Part shown: positions 9,296 to 18,821 of the stretch, in pieces
Numbering within the stretch: position 1 is the first letter of the stretch
How the letters are laid out: every line of letters starts with the position of its first letter
Source of the DNA: Bacteroidota bacterium
Lineage (GTDB): Bacteria; Bacteroidota; Bacteroidia; Bacteroidales; UBA12077
DNA: 64,000 nt
NCBI GenBank assembly: GCA_020444275.1
Contig: JAHLLG010000002.1
Span: forward strand, 731,991 to 795,990
Direction of reading: 5' to 3'
The notes under the pieces: model-generated
The model's input: the letters and a program-made list of their open reading frames with translations, nothing else
Told to the model about the DNA's origin: nothing
Database searches by the model: none
Position numbers and translations under genes: made by a program

Positions 9296-10192
9296 ATGAC
9301 TATAAAAGCATTAGATGATATCGTTAAAATTGCAAGAGAGAAAGAGACCAGAAGGTTAGCAGTTGCTGCAGCAGCTGACAAACCTGTTCTTGAGGCGGTG
9401 AAAAATGCATACAAAGAAGGAATTATTATTCCGGTATTAGTTGGAAACAAATCAGAGATAGAGAAAATCTGTAAAGAGATCGATTTTGATCTAAATGATA
9501 TTGAAATATATAATGAAAACAATCCGGCTCTTTCATCAGTTAAAGCTGTTGAATTGATCAGAGAAGGGAAAGCTGATATTTTAATGAAAGGGCTTGTAAG
9601 CACTGCTCCACTTTTAAAGGCGGTATTAGATAAGGAAAAAGGATTGCGTAAAGCATCTACCTTAAGCCATTTCGCATTAATTGAATCACCATATTATCAT
9701 AAGTTAATTGGAGTTACCGATGCAGCTATGAATATCGCACCAGAATTCACTGATAAGATACATATCATTAACAATGCTGTGGAGGTATATCACCGTTTAG
9801 GAATAAAAAACCCTAAAGTTGCTATTATTGGACCTCTGGAGGTTGTAAACCCAAAAATCGAGTCAACAACTCATGCAGCTATGTTGAATGTTATGAATAA
9901 AAGAGGTCAGATTCAGGGTTGTATTGTTGATGGACCATTTGCTATAGATAATGCAGTTTCAAAAGAAGCAGCAGAGCATAAAGGAATTGTAAGCGATGTA
10001 GCCGGTGATGCCGATATTTTGGTAGCTCCGGATTTAAATAGTGGTAATGTATTATACAAAACATTAATGTTTATGGGAGGTTGTACTTCTGCTGCAGTAA
10101 TTATGGGAGCGAAAGTGCCGGTAGTATTAACATCCAGAGCAGATACAGATAAAAGTAAGATGATGTCGATAGCGCTTGCAGCAGCTATGTAA
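9296..10192 (+). CDS. ptb: Phosphate butyryltransferase
   Basis: Converts butyryl-CoA (or branched-chain acyl-CoA) and phosphate to the acyl phosphate. The 298-residue length and sequence fit the Ptb branch of the PTA/PTB family: LMKGLVSTAPLLKAVLD, LSHFALIESP, GVTDAAMNIAPE and the C-terminal GAKVPVVLTSRADT. It is 29 bases upstream of butyrate kinase, the usual partner. Substrate range (butyrate versus isobutyrate or isovalerate) cannot be read from sequence. Confidence 0.93.
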   Translation: MTIKALDDIVKIAREKETRRLAVAAAADKPVLEAVKNAYKEGIIIPVLVGNKSEIEKICKEIDFDLNDIEIYNENNPALSSVKAVELIREGKADILMKGLVSTAPLLKAVLDKEKGLRKASTLSHFALIESPYYHKLIGVTDAAMNIAPEFTDKIHIINNAVEVYHRLGIKNPKVAIIGPLEVVNPKIESTTHAAMLNVMNKRGQIQGCIVDGPFAIDNAVSKEAAEHKGIVSDVAGDADILVAPDLNSGNVLYKTLMFMGGCTSAAVIMGAKVPVVLTSRADTDKSKMMSIALAAAM

Positions 10193-10221
10193 AATTGCGA
10201 TTAATAAAAAAGAAATATACT

Positions 10222-11298
10222 ATGGACGAACAAAGAATTTTAGCGATTAACCCTGGTTCAACATCTACCAAAATTGCTGTTTACCAGGGATCAAAATCAA
10301 TTTTTTTAAAAAATTTAAAGCATACTGCTGAAGAATTGAAACCTTTTCCAAAGATTATTGATCAGTTTTCTTTTAGAAAAGATATCATATTAAAAGAGCT
10401 AAAAGAGGCTGAAATAAGAATTGATTTAATTACTGCAGTAGTTGGTAGAGGAGGATTGGTAAAACCTATAGAGTCAGGTGTTTATGAGGTGAATGATGCA
10501 TTAATTCACGATTTACATGAAAGTAAGTTAGGTGAGCATGCCAGTAACTTAGGTGGATTAATAGCAAACGAGATTGCGCAATCGTTAGATGATGCTCGTG
10601 CTTTTATTGCCGATCCGGTTGTTGTTGACGAAATGGAAGATGTTGCGAGATACACCGGACATCCAAAATTTGTTCGTCACTCAATTTTTCATGCATTAAA
10701 TCAAAAAGCTACTGCAAGAAAATATGCAAAGTCTGTTGACAAACCTTATGAGGATTTGAACTTAATCATTGCACACTTAGGTGGCGGAATTTCAGTGGGT
10801 GCACATAGAAAAGGTCGCGTTATTGATGTAAATAATGCTTTGGATGGTGACGGACCATTCTCTCCGGAAAGAACAGGAACTTTACCTTGCGGACAAGTAG
10901 CCAAGCTTTGTTTCAGTGGAGAATACACTCACGAAGAGGTTAAAAAAATGATTAAAGGTGAAGGTGGGTTTGTTGCTTATTTAGGAACAAATGATGCTTA
11001 CGAAGTAGAAATGAGAGTAAAGGATGGCGACGAAGAAGCGAAGAAAGTACACGATGCTATTGCATACCAGTTGGGTAAAGAAATTGGATCATTAAGTACC
11101 GTATTAAAAGGAGAAGTTGATGCAATCATTTTAACGGGTGGTATGGCTTACGATAAAATAATCGTAGATTATATTAAAAATATGGTTCATTTTATTGCTC
11201 CTGTGGTAGTTTATCCGGGCGAAGATGAGATGGAAGCTTTGGCAATGAACGGTTACATGGTTATGAAAGGAGAAGTAGAGCCAAAAGTATACAAATAA
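10222..11298 (+). CDS. buk: Butyrate kinase
   Basis: Makes ATP and a short-chain fatty acid from the acyl phosphate supplied by Ptb; a member of the acetokinase/ASKHA fold. Signature RILAINPGSTSTKIAVY at the N-terminus, HSIFHALNQKA, LGGGISVGAH and ILTGGMAYD are visible. An upstream TTG at 10195 would add nine basic residues that the family lacks; the ATG at 10222 puts the phosphate-binding motif where family members have it and gives the normal 358 residues. It is the last gene before a strong terminator. Confidence 0.95.
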   Translation: MDEQRILAINPGSTSTKIAVYQGSKSIFLKNLKHTAEELKPFPKIIDQFSFRKDIILKELKEAEIRIDLITAVVGRGGLVKPIESGVYEVNDALIHDLHESKLGEHASNLGGLIANEIAQSLDDARAFIADPVVVDEMEDVARYTGHPKFVRHSIFHALNQKATARKYAKSVDKPYEDLNLIIAHLGGGISVGAHRKGRVIDVNNALDGDGPFSPERTGTLPCGQVAKLCFSGEYTHEEVKKMIKGEGGFVAYLGTNDAYEVEMRVKDGDEEAKKVHDAIAYQLGKEIGSLSTVLKGEVDAIILTGGMAYDKIIVDYIKNMVHFIAPVVVYPGEDEMEALAMNGYMVMKGEVEPKVYK

Positions 11299-11320
11299 CA
11301 AGAGACTATAAAATAAAGTG

Positions 11321-11350
11321 AAAGGGCACTGTAAAAGGGTGCCCTTTTTT
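11321..11350. terminator. Bidirectional intrinsic terminator between buk and the convergent SDR gene
   Basis: AAAGGGCAC (11321-11329) pairs with GTGCCCTTT (11339-11347), followed by a T-run on the plus strand. It ends directly at the stop of the convergent SDR gene. Confidence 0.85.
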
Positions 11351-12063
11351 TATGGAGTTGAAAGATTCACAGGTACTATTTTACCGTTAAAATATTTATG
11401 ACCATTAATCGCAAAATCGCTTATAAATGTTGCCATTTCATCGGCATTTAGCGGAGCTTTTAAATCAGGAAACGCTTCTGCTAACATTTCTGTATTTACT
11501 GCACCAAGAGCTAACGCATTAAACGCAATATGCTGATCTTTATATTCCTCGGCCAAACATTCTGTTAAGCTGGCTATGGCTGCTTTACTAGAACTATATA
11601 CAGATAATCCAGAGAATTTCGCACTTCCCTGAAAACCAGCCATGCTCGAAATATTTACGACGTGCGCGTTGTCGCCTTTTTGAAGTAAAGGAATCAATTC
11701 CTGGATTAAAACAGCAGGGCTTATCGTGTTAATATGAAAGGATTTCTCCATTTCTTCAATAGATAACTCTTCAAAAGGTTTATTTACTAAATTTCCTGCA
11801 TTATTAATTAGTATATCAACAGAATGTATATGCTTACTGATTTCCTTTTTAAGCTGTTCTTTTACACGATTTGGGTTCTCAAGATCAAAAGGCATAGAAA
11901 TAACATTCCCAGCTGAATTTTGGTTACTGCATTCGTTTTTTAACTGATTAAGTAAGGTGTGGTTTCTGGCCAATGCAATTACTGTATTACTTTTACTTTT
12001 GGCGAAAATTTTTACCAGTTCATATCCAATACCTTTACTTGCACCTGTAATTATAATATTCAT
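11350..12063 (-). CDS. SDR-family NAD(P)-dependent oxidoreductase
   Basis: A classical short-chain dehydrogenase of 237 residues. The N-terminal Rossmann motif TGASKGIG, the structural NNAG and the catalytic Ser/Tyr/Lys (ISSMAG, then VYSSSKA) are all present. Substrate is unknown. It resembles the small SDRs often annotated as sepiapterin-reductase-like or 3-oxoacyl reductases, but lacks the features that would make it FabG; a clear FabG is encoded at 48341. It is a single gene, divergent from the 12149 gene and convergent with buk. Confidence 0.88.
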   Translation of the reverse strand: MNIIITGASKGIGYELVKIFAKSKSNTVIALARNHTLLNQLKNECSNQNSAGNVISMPFDLENPNRVKEQLKKEISKHIHSVDILINNAGNLVNKPFEELSIEEMEKSFHINTISPAVLIQELIPLLQKGDNAHVVNISSMAGFQGSAKFSGLSVYSSSKAAIASLTECLAEEYKDQHIAFNALALGAVNTEMLAEAFPDLKAPLNADEMATFISDFAINGHKYFNGKIVPVNLSTP

Positions 12064-12121
12064 ATATTTATCTTTATATTTAAAATATCAATGTGGAATA
12101 TAGTTATTTTTTACGATTTAA

Positions 12122-12129
12122 TAAATTTG
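12122..12129 (+). promoter_or_regulatory. -7 box upstream of the 12149 gene
   Basis: TAAATTTG is an exact TAnnTTTG match 19 bases before the ATG. Confidence 0.5.
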
Positions 12130-12148
12130 TAAGGTAAAAATTACACCT

Positions 12149-12766
12149 ATGAAGAAATTATATACTGGCATCTTGAGTATTGTTTTAGTTTGTAGCTTCT
12201 CTTTGCATTCTTGGGGGCAAAATAATGCCGATCCTGAAAAGGAGAAAAAAGATGATAATAAACCATATCTGTTTTGGGGCGGATCACTCTGGTTTGGATT
12301 CGGAACCTATACCTATGCAGATGTGAATGCGGCTTTTGGAGTGCAGCTTAACAAAAGAATAAATATTGGTTTAACTGGTAAGTATCAGTATTATAAAGAA
12401 AAGGACATGTTAAGTTCCGGAGATTTTCAAACTTTTGAAACCAATGTTTATGGTGGTAGTGTTTTTTCTCAGATTGCTGTTATTCAAGATTTCAGAAATC
12501 TGTTTAAAGTAAAAGGCCACAGTGGTATTATTGCACATGTGGAGTTCGAGTTTTTAAATACAGATTACAATTTTGTTCATTTTAATGATGTGACTTCCGA
12601 TCGCAGTAGATATTGGTTATATAATACGCTCGTTGGGGGAGGATATTTTCAGCAGTTAGGTAGAAAAGCGAAATCGTATATTGTATTATTATGGAATGTT
12701 ACCCAAACAGATGATAATCCATATACTTATCCGCAATTCAGGATTGGATTTTCAATAACTATTTAG
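12149..12766 (+). CDS. Exported protein of unknown family, probably a small outer-membrane barrel
   Basis: A signal peptide is clear (MKKLYTGILSIVLVCSF, cleavage near SWGQ). The remaining 180 residues alternate polar and aromatic residues with frequent Gly-Tyr-Phe (for example FWGGSLWFGFGTYTYADV and a C-terminal FRIGFSITI), the pattern of an outer-membrane beta-barrel ending in a hydrophobic strand. I do not recognise a named family. Its last 8 bases overlap the end of the convergent receiver gene on the other strand. Confidence 0.75.
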   Translation: MKKLYTGILSIVLVCSFSLHSWGQNNADPEKEKKDDNKPYLFWGGSLWFGFGTYTYADVNAAFGVQLNKRINIGLTGKYQYYKEKDMLSSGDFQTFETNVYGGSVFSQIAVIQDFRNLFKVKGHSGIIAHVEFEFLNTDYNFVHFNDVTSDRSRYWLYNTLVGGGYFQQLGRKAKSYIVLLWNVTQTDDNPYTYPQFRIGFSITI

Positions 12767-13139
12767 ATTCGAATAGTTTGGAAATAATCGTAAGTAAATT
12801 TTCAGGGCGAATTGGTTTCGAGATATAATCATCGCAACCGGCTTGCATACTGGCTTCTTCATCTTCTTCCATAGCATATGCGGTTTGTGCGACAATTGGT
12901 AAATCCGGAAAATCTTTTTTAATCTCTTCAGTGGCTTCTAATCCGTTTAAATCGGGCATTTTAATGTCCATCAAAACCATATCAACTTTTTCACTTTTGC
13001 AAATATCAATGGTTTCTCGTCCGGTTTTAGTCCAGATTACCTTGGCTTTTGTAGGTTTTAAGACAGCTTTTAAGAATAAGTAGTTAATTTGCTCATCTTC
13101 AGCAATAACTATGGTTTTATTTTCCCAATTTTTAAACAT
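12759..13139 (-). CDS. Single-domain response regulator (receiver)
   Basis: A 126-residue stand-alone CheY-like receiver with no output domain. The acidic pair is Glu14-Asp15 (IAEDE), the phosphoacceptor is Asp58 (LMDIKMP), the conserved Thr is in AQTAYA and the Lys in ISKPI. It closely resembles the receiver at the C-terminus of the hybrid kinase at 39614 (both have IVAQTAYA- or IIAQTAYA-type and CDDYI-KPI segments). It may act as a phosphorelay shuttle; no kinase gene is adjacent. Convergent overlap of 8 bases with the preceding plus-strand gene. Confidence 0.93.
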   Translation of the reverse strand: MFKNWENKTIVIAEDEQINYLFLKAVLKPTKAKVIWTKTGRETIDICKSEKVDMVLMDIKMPDLNGLEATEEIKKDFPDLPIVAQTAYAMEEDEEASMQAGCDDYISKPIRPENLLTIISKLFESK

Positions 13140-13165
13140 ATACGATTGAATAATCCTACAAATAA

Positions 13166-13192
13166 AACAAGCGGATTATAATAACCCGCTTG
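13166..13192 (-). terminator. Intrinsic terminator after sucD
   Basis: CAAGCGG (13168-13174) pairs with CCGCTTG (13186-13192). On the minus strand the stem is followed by TTTTATTTG, downstream of the sucD stop. Confidence 0.65.
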
Positions 13193-13214
13193 CAAATGTA
13201 TAAAAAAGAATAAA

Positions 13215-14087
13215 CTATTGTTTCAAAACGTCAAACATTTTTTTACCTATTTCGGCAGGTGAATCTACAACATGTAATCCACAATCGGTCATTATTTTCA
13301 TCTTAGCTTCGGCTGTATCGTTTTTACCTCCGATAATTGCACCTGCATGTCCCATCCTTCTTCCTTTAGGAGCAGTTTTTCCTGCAATAAACCCAACAAC
13401 AGGTTTGGTGCCGTTTTCCTTGATCCATTGTGCTGCTTCGGCTTCCATGTTACCACCAATTTCGCCGATAAGAATTATTCCTTCTGTTTCTTTATCTTCC
13501 ATTAAAAGTTTTACGGCATCTAAAGTTGTTGTTCCAATAATCGGATCGCCACCTATACCAATACAAGTTGATTGTCCCAAACCTACTTTTGAAATTTGAT
13601 CGACAGCTTCGTAAGTAAGCGTTCCTGATCTGGAAATAATACCTATTGTTCCTTTTTTATGTATAAATCCAGGCATTATACCCACCTTAGCTTCATCGGG
13701 GGTAATAATTCCGGGACAATTCGGACCAATCATCCGGCAATCTTTATCTTTAAGAAACTCTTTAACTTTTACCATATCTGAAGTTGGAATTCCTTCAGTG
13801 ATGGTTACAATAACTTTTATTTCTGCATCGGCTGCTTCCATAATGGCATCGGCACAAAATGCCGGAGGAACAAATATTACAGATACATTAGCTCCGGTAG
13901 CTTTTACAGCCTCTTCAACAGTATTAAAAACAGGTTTTCCAAGGTGAGATTGTCCTCCTTTACCCGGAGTAACACCACCTACCACAGGTGTGCCATATTC
14001 GATCATTTGCTGGGCATGAAAAGTTCCTTCACTTCCAGTAAAGCCTTGAACTATAACTTTTGAGTCTTTATTTACCAGTACACTCAT
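13215..14087 (-). CDS. sucD: Succinyl-CoA ligase (ADP-forming) subunit alpha
   Basis: The alpha subunit binds CoA and carries the phosphohistidine in the interconversion of succinyl-CoA and succinate. Its 290 residues include the CoA-binding [30 protein letters not shown] and SRSGTLTYE, and the phosphohistidine segment RRMGHAGAI near the C-terminus. The beta-subunit gene sucC is not adjacent on either side, so it must lie elsewhere if the enzyme is complete. It has its own terminator and a plausible promoter, so it appears monocistronic. Confidence 0.96.
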   Translation of the reverse strand: MSVLVNKDSKVIVQGFTGSEGTFHAQQMIEYGTPVVGGVTPGKGGQSHLGKPVFNTVEEAVKATGANVSVIFVPPAFCADAIMEAADAEIKVIVTITEGIPTSDMVKVKEFLKDKDCRMIGPNCPGIITPDEAKVGIMPGFIHKKGTIGIISRSGTLTYEAVDQISKVGLGQSTCIGIGGDPIIGTTTLDAVKLLMEDKETEGIILIGEIGGNMEAEAAQWIKENGTKPVVGFIAGKTAPKGRRMGHAGAIIGGKNDTAEAKMKIMTDCGLHVVDSPAEIGKKMFDVLKQ

Positions 14088-14112
14088 AATGCGTTTTTGT
14101 TAGGTGAAAAAT

Positions 14113-14120
14113 CAAAAATA
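14113..14120 (-). promoter_or_regulatory. -7 box of sucD
   Basis: On the minus strand the box reads TATTTTTG, an exact TAnnTTTG match about 25 bases before the sucD ATG. Confidence 0.55.
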
Positions 14121-14155
14121 CATTAATTTGAACGAATCCCAAAAAGAATAAAACA

Positions 14156-14626
14156 TTAAAAACCGGTTGATGTTTTTTGTTCCTTGTATGTCCTAAATTC
14201 AATTAAAACACCTAAACAGTAACGATCTGAAGAGTTTGAGAATTTCTTTTCTGCTTCGGAACTTATTTGTAAGATCAAATTCCTGGTGACTTCGTTTTTA
14301 AAAAAGAAAAAATCTTCATATTCATACTCCGCATTGTCGTATAAAAGCGTTTTATTTTTGTTATCTTCTTTAACGCGAATCCTTATATCACCAAGCTGTC
14401 TGTCACCGGTAACTGATACGTAATATTCTTCTCCACCGTAAACGGTTATCGAAAATTCGGATGTCATATCTTTAGTATAAAGTGCACTTCTCGATTGACG
14501 ACTATATAAAAAGCTATCATCTGTCCATCTGCATTTATCGATGTGATATTCGGAGCAGTTCTGGCTATAGCTTGTTATTGAATTTAGTGTCAATAATATG
14601 GTTATAATAAAATATTTTGTTCGCAT
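14156..14626 (-). CDS. Small secreted protein of unknown function
   Basis: A 156-residue protein with a clear signal peptide (MRTKYFIITILLTLNSITSYSQ). The mature part has three cysteines, a Tyr/Glu-rich segment (YEYEDFFFF) and a beta-rich character; no family is recognised. It is the last gene of a three-gene minus-strand cluster: 11 bases separate it from the lipoprotein gene, and the large ABC transporter gene lies upstream of both. Location suggests a periplasmic or surface accessory of that transporter; this is inference. Confidence 0.75.
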   Translation of the reverse strand: MRTKYFIITILLTLNSITSYSQNCSEYHIDKCRWTDDSFLYSRQSRSALYTKDMTSEFSITVYGGEEYYVSVTGDRQLGDIRIRVKEDNKNKTLLYDNAEYEYEDFFFFKNEVTRNLILQISSEAEKKFSNSSDRYCLGVLIEFRTYKEQKTSTGF

Positions 14627-14637
14627 AATGTTCCGAA

Positions 14638-15549
14638 TTAAAAGTTATACTCAATAATTTTTGTTCTTACCTCAATAACCTTCGTTTTCAATTCATTAAA
14701 CTCGTTTTCAGAAATCTGTATTTTTTTACCTCCCTTTAAAACCATTTTGTTATCACCAACACGTTCAATTTTCGATTCAGACTCCTGTGTTTCAGGAAAT
14801 TTTTTAAACACGTCGTAGATCTCGTTTAATAACTCAATAGCCACTTTGGTGTTTACGTCCGTATGGTATTTATTGGCATATTTAATTAAATTAGTAAATG
14901 AATGCTTTTGTTCCACAATTCTTTGAACAACTTCGTTATTATCCGAGTATTCACTAACTAAATTAACTGCTATATATAGTCCTTCAATATAACTTGCAGA
15001 GGTAATATTAGCTAAAATTTTATCTTTATTGTTTTGCAATAAATAATCAACAATCTTCGATGAGTATTGGTCAGAAATAATAATTAATGAATCAGGATTA
15101 TTTAAGTTATTTTTAATTCGTTCTAAAATACTGTCTTGAAATGGTAGATTAATTCGCAAATCACTACTTAATCGTGTGATTACATCAATATAATCATATG
15201 CAGCATTGGTTTTATTGAAAAGTGTCATATATGACAGGTCAGCCAGGTATACGCCTAATGCCAGTGTCTTAGATTTTGAATCGATGTATTTAGTAATGTT
15301 TTCCAGTGGATTTACCAAATCGGTTCTATAAACTAAATTCGCATCTTTTTTAATAAATGAGAACATTTCCTGTGATGATGGGAAACTATAAAAAACGTGA
15401 TTTTCATCACTTGCTAAGAGAGAGTCGGATAGAGCCTGGGTGTCAATTTTGTCATTTGTATCCTTTTTAACATCTGTTTTACAAGAAAAATTTATTGCCA
15501 CAAAAATTATGGATACAATTGTAATAGGTAAAAATAGTTTTCTTTTCAT
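14638..15549 (-). CDS. Putative lipoprotein of unknown function
   Basis: The 303-residue product starts with a signal sequence and Cys at position 23 (AINFSCKTD); the lipobox is loose but acceptable for Bacteroidota. The mature part is mostly helical and acidic, with TLALGVYLADLSYM, a motif style I associate with uncharacterised Bacteroidota lipoproteins, and a C-terminal segment rich in Lys and Glu. No catalytic motif is seen. It is placed between the ABC transporter (49 bases upstream) and the small secreted protein (11 bases downstream), in the same direction, so all three are probably cotranscribed. Confidence 0.78.
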   Translation of the reverse strand: MKRKLFLPITIVSIIFVAINFSCKTDVKKDTNDKIDTQALSDSLLASDENHVFYSFPSSQEMFSFIKKDANLVYRTDLVNPLENITKYIDSKSKTLALGVYLADLSYMTLFNKTNAAYDYIDVITRLSSDLRINLPFQDSILERIKNNLNNPDSLIIISDQYSSKIVDYLLQNNKDKILANITSASYIEGLYIAVNLVSEYSDNNEVVQRIVEQKHSFTNLIKYANKYHTDVNTKVAIELLNEIYDVFKKFPETQESESKIERVGDNKMVLKGGKKIQISENEFNELKTKVIEVRTKIIEYNF

Positions 15550-15598
15550 ATGTTTTGGTTTAATGTTTTTACTTGACCTTTTTAAATTTATAAAAAAC

Positions 15599-18500
15599 TT
15601 AGTGCTTTTGAAATAGTTTGCTTTTTAATGTTTTAAAACTTTGTGTTATAGTATTTAATTTAAATTTATTCAGAACATCGATTACCAGGCCTAAATATAT
15701 TATTCCTGAAATCAGCCAAATAATCGATGTGTTAAAGTATAGTGTACAATAGTAATTATTGCCAACTTTTTTAACAGGTGAATAAAACTGAGCTCGCCCG
15801 TAAGGTTTATTTGGTGTTGAGAATACAGGTTCATAGCGCTTAATAATTAGTTGATCTTTTATAAAGAGTTTTTCAGAATCGTCTAGTTTTAAAACCATAT
15901 TGGCTATGGCTTCATTGTAGTTTTCATTTTTTAAATCAATGTACCCCTGATACGTATATTTTTCAACAAGTTGCTGTGTTATTATATCTCTTTTGTACAG
16001 AATTTTATCTAAATACTCTGAATAAAACAAGCGCGTAAAATCAATTAAGTTTTGATACTTATTTATTCGCTGATTTAATGGTAAGTTTTCAATCCCCATT
16101 ACCTTGGTTTTAATATTTGGAATATCGTCAAAGGAGTTAATCATTGAGTTGCTAATGGTTTTTGAAATATCTTCAATTCTTAACAAATCATTATTGGTCA
16201 TTTGTATAGTTCGCCACTCATCCATCAAAGAAGTTATTTCCGGAATCAGGAAATTTAATTTATACGCTATTTCACTATCTGTTTTATCTATAGCATAATA
16301 GTATTTTTCATATTGATTATCTACAAACTGACTAACTGCTAGCGCTTCAAAAGCCCAGCGAGATGGCAATAGGTCGGCAATAAGTGGAGGATGCTCTTTT
16401 GTTGTTAACGAACTATTCAGTTTGTCAAATTTAACAATCGTTCCACTTAATAAAATTTGCGGGATAATTAAGAATGGTATAAGAATATAAATGGCGATAA
16501 TAGATTTTAGATTAGCAGAAATGAATAATCCAAGAATGTTAGCAAAACACGCTGTTGAGAAAAGAATAAGCCAATAATGGAAAGTTAAGCCTTCTATTTC
16601 CAGAATATAATTTCCGACTAGAACATAACTAAAAGTTTGAATGGCAGATAAGACCAATAAAAAGATAACTTTTGAATTGATATAACTCAACCGACTTAAG
16701 TTTAAAAATTTCTCCCGGATTAATATTTTTCGGTCTTTTATGATTTCTTCGGCACTTATTAGCATACCAATAAATAGCGAAACTATTATACTCATTAGAA
16801 TATACGCCGGAATATTTAGGTTTTTACTAAAAATATAAGCGGTTGGATTACCTTCAGTCCCTACGTTATATTTTGTGAAAATACCCAGTATTGCAGCTAA
16901 TAATGGGGCTTCAATTAAACCTATAAGTAAATATTGCGTATTCGAAAATTTAGATAACAGGTTTCGTTTACCAAATATTAAAAATTGTTTAAATTTTCCA
17001 GGAATCTTAAAATGGATCTGAGGTATTTCCTCCGCGTATTCCGGCTTTATAAATTCTTCTTTTTTATGTTCATTAAATTTTTCGTACCATTCTTGTGGTA
17101 ATACTGTTCGCTCTGAGGTATATCTTCCGTTTTCGTTAATTTTTTTACCTTCTAAAATTTCAAGAATACTTTCCGGGTTAACATTACCGCAACTGGGGCA
17201 CTCTTTTTCCGATGGATTTATCTGATTGCTGAGTGTCTTAAAATAGACCACAGCATCTAAAGGATCGCCTGTATATACAACATAACCATTATCATCCAGT
17301 ACAATAAGTTGATCTATCAGTTTAAATATTTCGGAAGAAGGCTGATGAATATTCATGATAACGAGTTTACCTCGTAAGGTTTGTTCGCGTAAAGTGTTTA
17401 TAAGATTTATAGAATCGTTCGATGACAATCCGGATGTTGGTTCATCAACAAATAAAATGGCAGGTTCCCTCATGAGCTCCATCCCGATATTTAAACGTTT
17501 ACGCTGCCCACCACTAATTACTTTATTAATAGTACTCCCAACCTTTAAATCTTTAATATCGGTTAAATCCAACTCTTTGAGTACTTTGTGTACTGCATCG
17601 TTGATCTGTTTTTCACTGTAATCGCTAAAACACAATTTTGCGTTAAAGTATAAATTATCAAAAACAGTTAACTCCTCGAATAACAAGTCGTCCTGGGGCA
17701 CATGTCCAATAATGCCTTTCAATTTCTCTTTGTTCTCATGCAGATTAATTCCATTTATGGTTACTACTCCCTTATTAGGTTTTAGTGTTCCATTTAATAA
17801 GTTTAACAAGGTCGACTTTCCTGAACCACTTGGACCAATAATACCTACAAGTAAATGAGATTCCGATTTAAAAGAGAATTTCTTTATTCCATTATTTGAA
17901 TTAGGATACCGAAACGCAACATCAGAAATACCAAAATAAATCTTTTTAAAATTAGGATCATCAGTGAGTTTTATCCCTATTTCCGTATAATAGATTGGAT
18001 TAAGCTTTATATTTTGAAAACCTACTTTGTAACTGGAAATAGAATTACCTTTACTAAATGCATAAATTTTATACGGTTGAATTTCCTTATTATTTAAAAA
18101 TAAGCGCTGATCACCATCGTAGTAAAACCATATGGAGTTAATCGATTTGGTTTGTAGCAGGCAAATATTTCCTTTGAGTTCTTCCCTGTATATATGCTTA
18201 AATTCCGAATCTCCAAGATCTTCTTTATTATTTATTAATATAAAATTTTTTTTCCATGGAATATTTGCCCAGGATTTAAGTATAAAGTTTTTAAGGTTAT
18301 AAAACTCCTTATCGTTTAAATTGAATGATATTGCAACTGTCTCAATAAAGTCGTATTCTTCAGGTAAGATTTTCTTCTTAAACCGAATAATTTCAAGCAA
18401 TAAAATAACCAGTAAAAATTTTTCTCTTTGAAGTAGTTCTTTATTAATATTGTTAATTAATCGAATAGCTTTTACAGCTCTTAGAGAAGCTCTTTTTAGA

Positions 18501-18748
18501 AAATTTTCTGATTTTTTCGTTTTTTGTTGATTTAGGTAAAAGTCATATACATACAAGAACTGATCAATAAATTCATTTTTGGTATGATTACTTAAGTACG
18601 ATTTAATTAACTCTCTGGTTCTTTCCTGATCCGTATTCTCATCGATATTTGAGAACAATGAGCAAAGTCGTATAATGATTTTTAATACCGGATCAGACAT
18701 AAAAATTGGTCTTTTATGATTATCTTTATACCTAATAAATAAATTCAT
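15599..18748 (-). CDS. ABCG-like half transporter with TerB-like N-terminal domain (1049 residues)
   Basis: Fused ATPase and permease. Residues about 18-160 form a helical segment resembling TerB domains (IIRLCSLFSNIDE at the start). Residues about 170-290 are beta-rich with LFLNNKEIQPYKIYAF, resembling an FHA-like fold. The nucleotide-binding domain follows: Walker A GPSGSGKST (305-313), signature SGGQRKR (from 412) and Walker B ILFVDEP, of the ABCG type. A CPSCG pair lies after the ATPase. About six membrane segments (roughly 600-790), a soluble domain of some 200 residues and a final membrane helix near residue 1010 complete it. Substrate is unknown. An in-frame ATG at residue 17 (18700) is an alternative start. 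It heads a three-gene cluster and diverges from the receiver gene at 18822. Confidence 0.86.
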   Translation of the reverse strand: MNLFIRYKDNHKRPIFMSDPVLKIIIRLCSLFSNIDENTDQERTRELIKSYLSNHTKNEFIDQFLYVYDFYLNQQKTKKSENFLKRASLRAVKAIRLINNINKELLQREKFLLVILLLEIIRFKKKILPEEYDFIETVAISFNLNDKEFYNLKNFILKSWANIPWKKNFILINNKEDLGDSEFKHIYREELKGNICLLQTKSINSIWFYYDGDQRLFLNNKEIQPYKIYAFSKGNSISSYKVGFQNIKLNPIYYTEIGIKLTDDPNFKKIYFGISDVAFRYPNSNNGIKKFSFKSESHLLVGIIGPSGSGKSTLLNLLNGTLKPNKGVVTINGINLHENKEKLKGIIGHVPQDDLLFEELTVFDNLYFNAKLCFSDYSEKQINDAVHKVLKELDLTDIKDLKVGSTINKVISGGQRKRLNIGMELMREPAILFVDEPTSGLSSNDSINLINTLREQTLRGKLVIMNIHQPSSEIFKLIDQLIVLDDNGYVVYTGDPLDAVVYFKTLSNQINPSEKECPSCGNVNPESILEILEGKKINENGRYTSERTVLPQEWYEKFNEHKKEEFIKPEYAEEIPQIHFKIPGKFKQFLIFGKRNLLSKFSNTQYLLIGLIEAPLLAAILGIFTKYNVGTEGNPTAYIFSKNLNIPAYILMSIIVSLFIGMLISAEEIIKDRKILIREKFLNLSRLSYINSKVIFLLVLSAIQTFSYVLVGNYILEIEGLTFHYWLILFSTACFANILGLFISANLKSIIAIYILIPFLIIPQILLSGTIVKFDKLNSSLTTKEHPPLIADLLPSRWAFEALAVSQFVDNQYEKYYYAIDKTDSEIAYKLNFLIPEITSLMDEWRTIQMTNNDLLRIEDISKTISNSMINSFDDIPNIKTKVMGIENLPLNQRINKYQNLIDFTRLFYSEYLDKILYKRDIITQQLVEKYTYQGYIDLKNENYNEAIANMVLKLDDSEKLFIKDQLIIKRYEPVFSTPNKPYGRAQFYSPVKKVGNNYYCTLYFNTSIIWLISGIIYLGLVIDVLNKFKLNTITQSFKTLKSKLFQKH

Positions 18749-18821
18749 TCCGAATTTATCTTCTTAGTCAACTGCAATTTATTACAGATATTATTAAAAT
18801 ATATACGTATAAATACTTGTT

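Noticed and set aside
10195-10221. TTG start for butyrate kinase
   Set aside because: It would add nine basic residues not found in the family; the ATG at 10222 puts the conserved ILAINPGS motif at the usual position.
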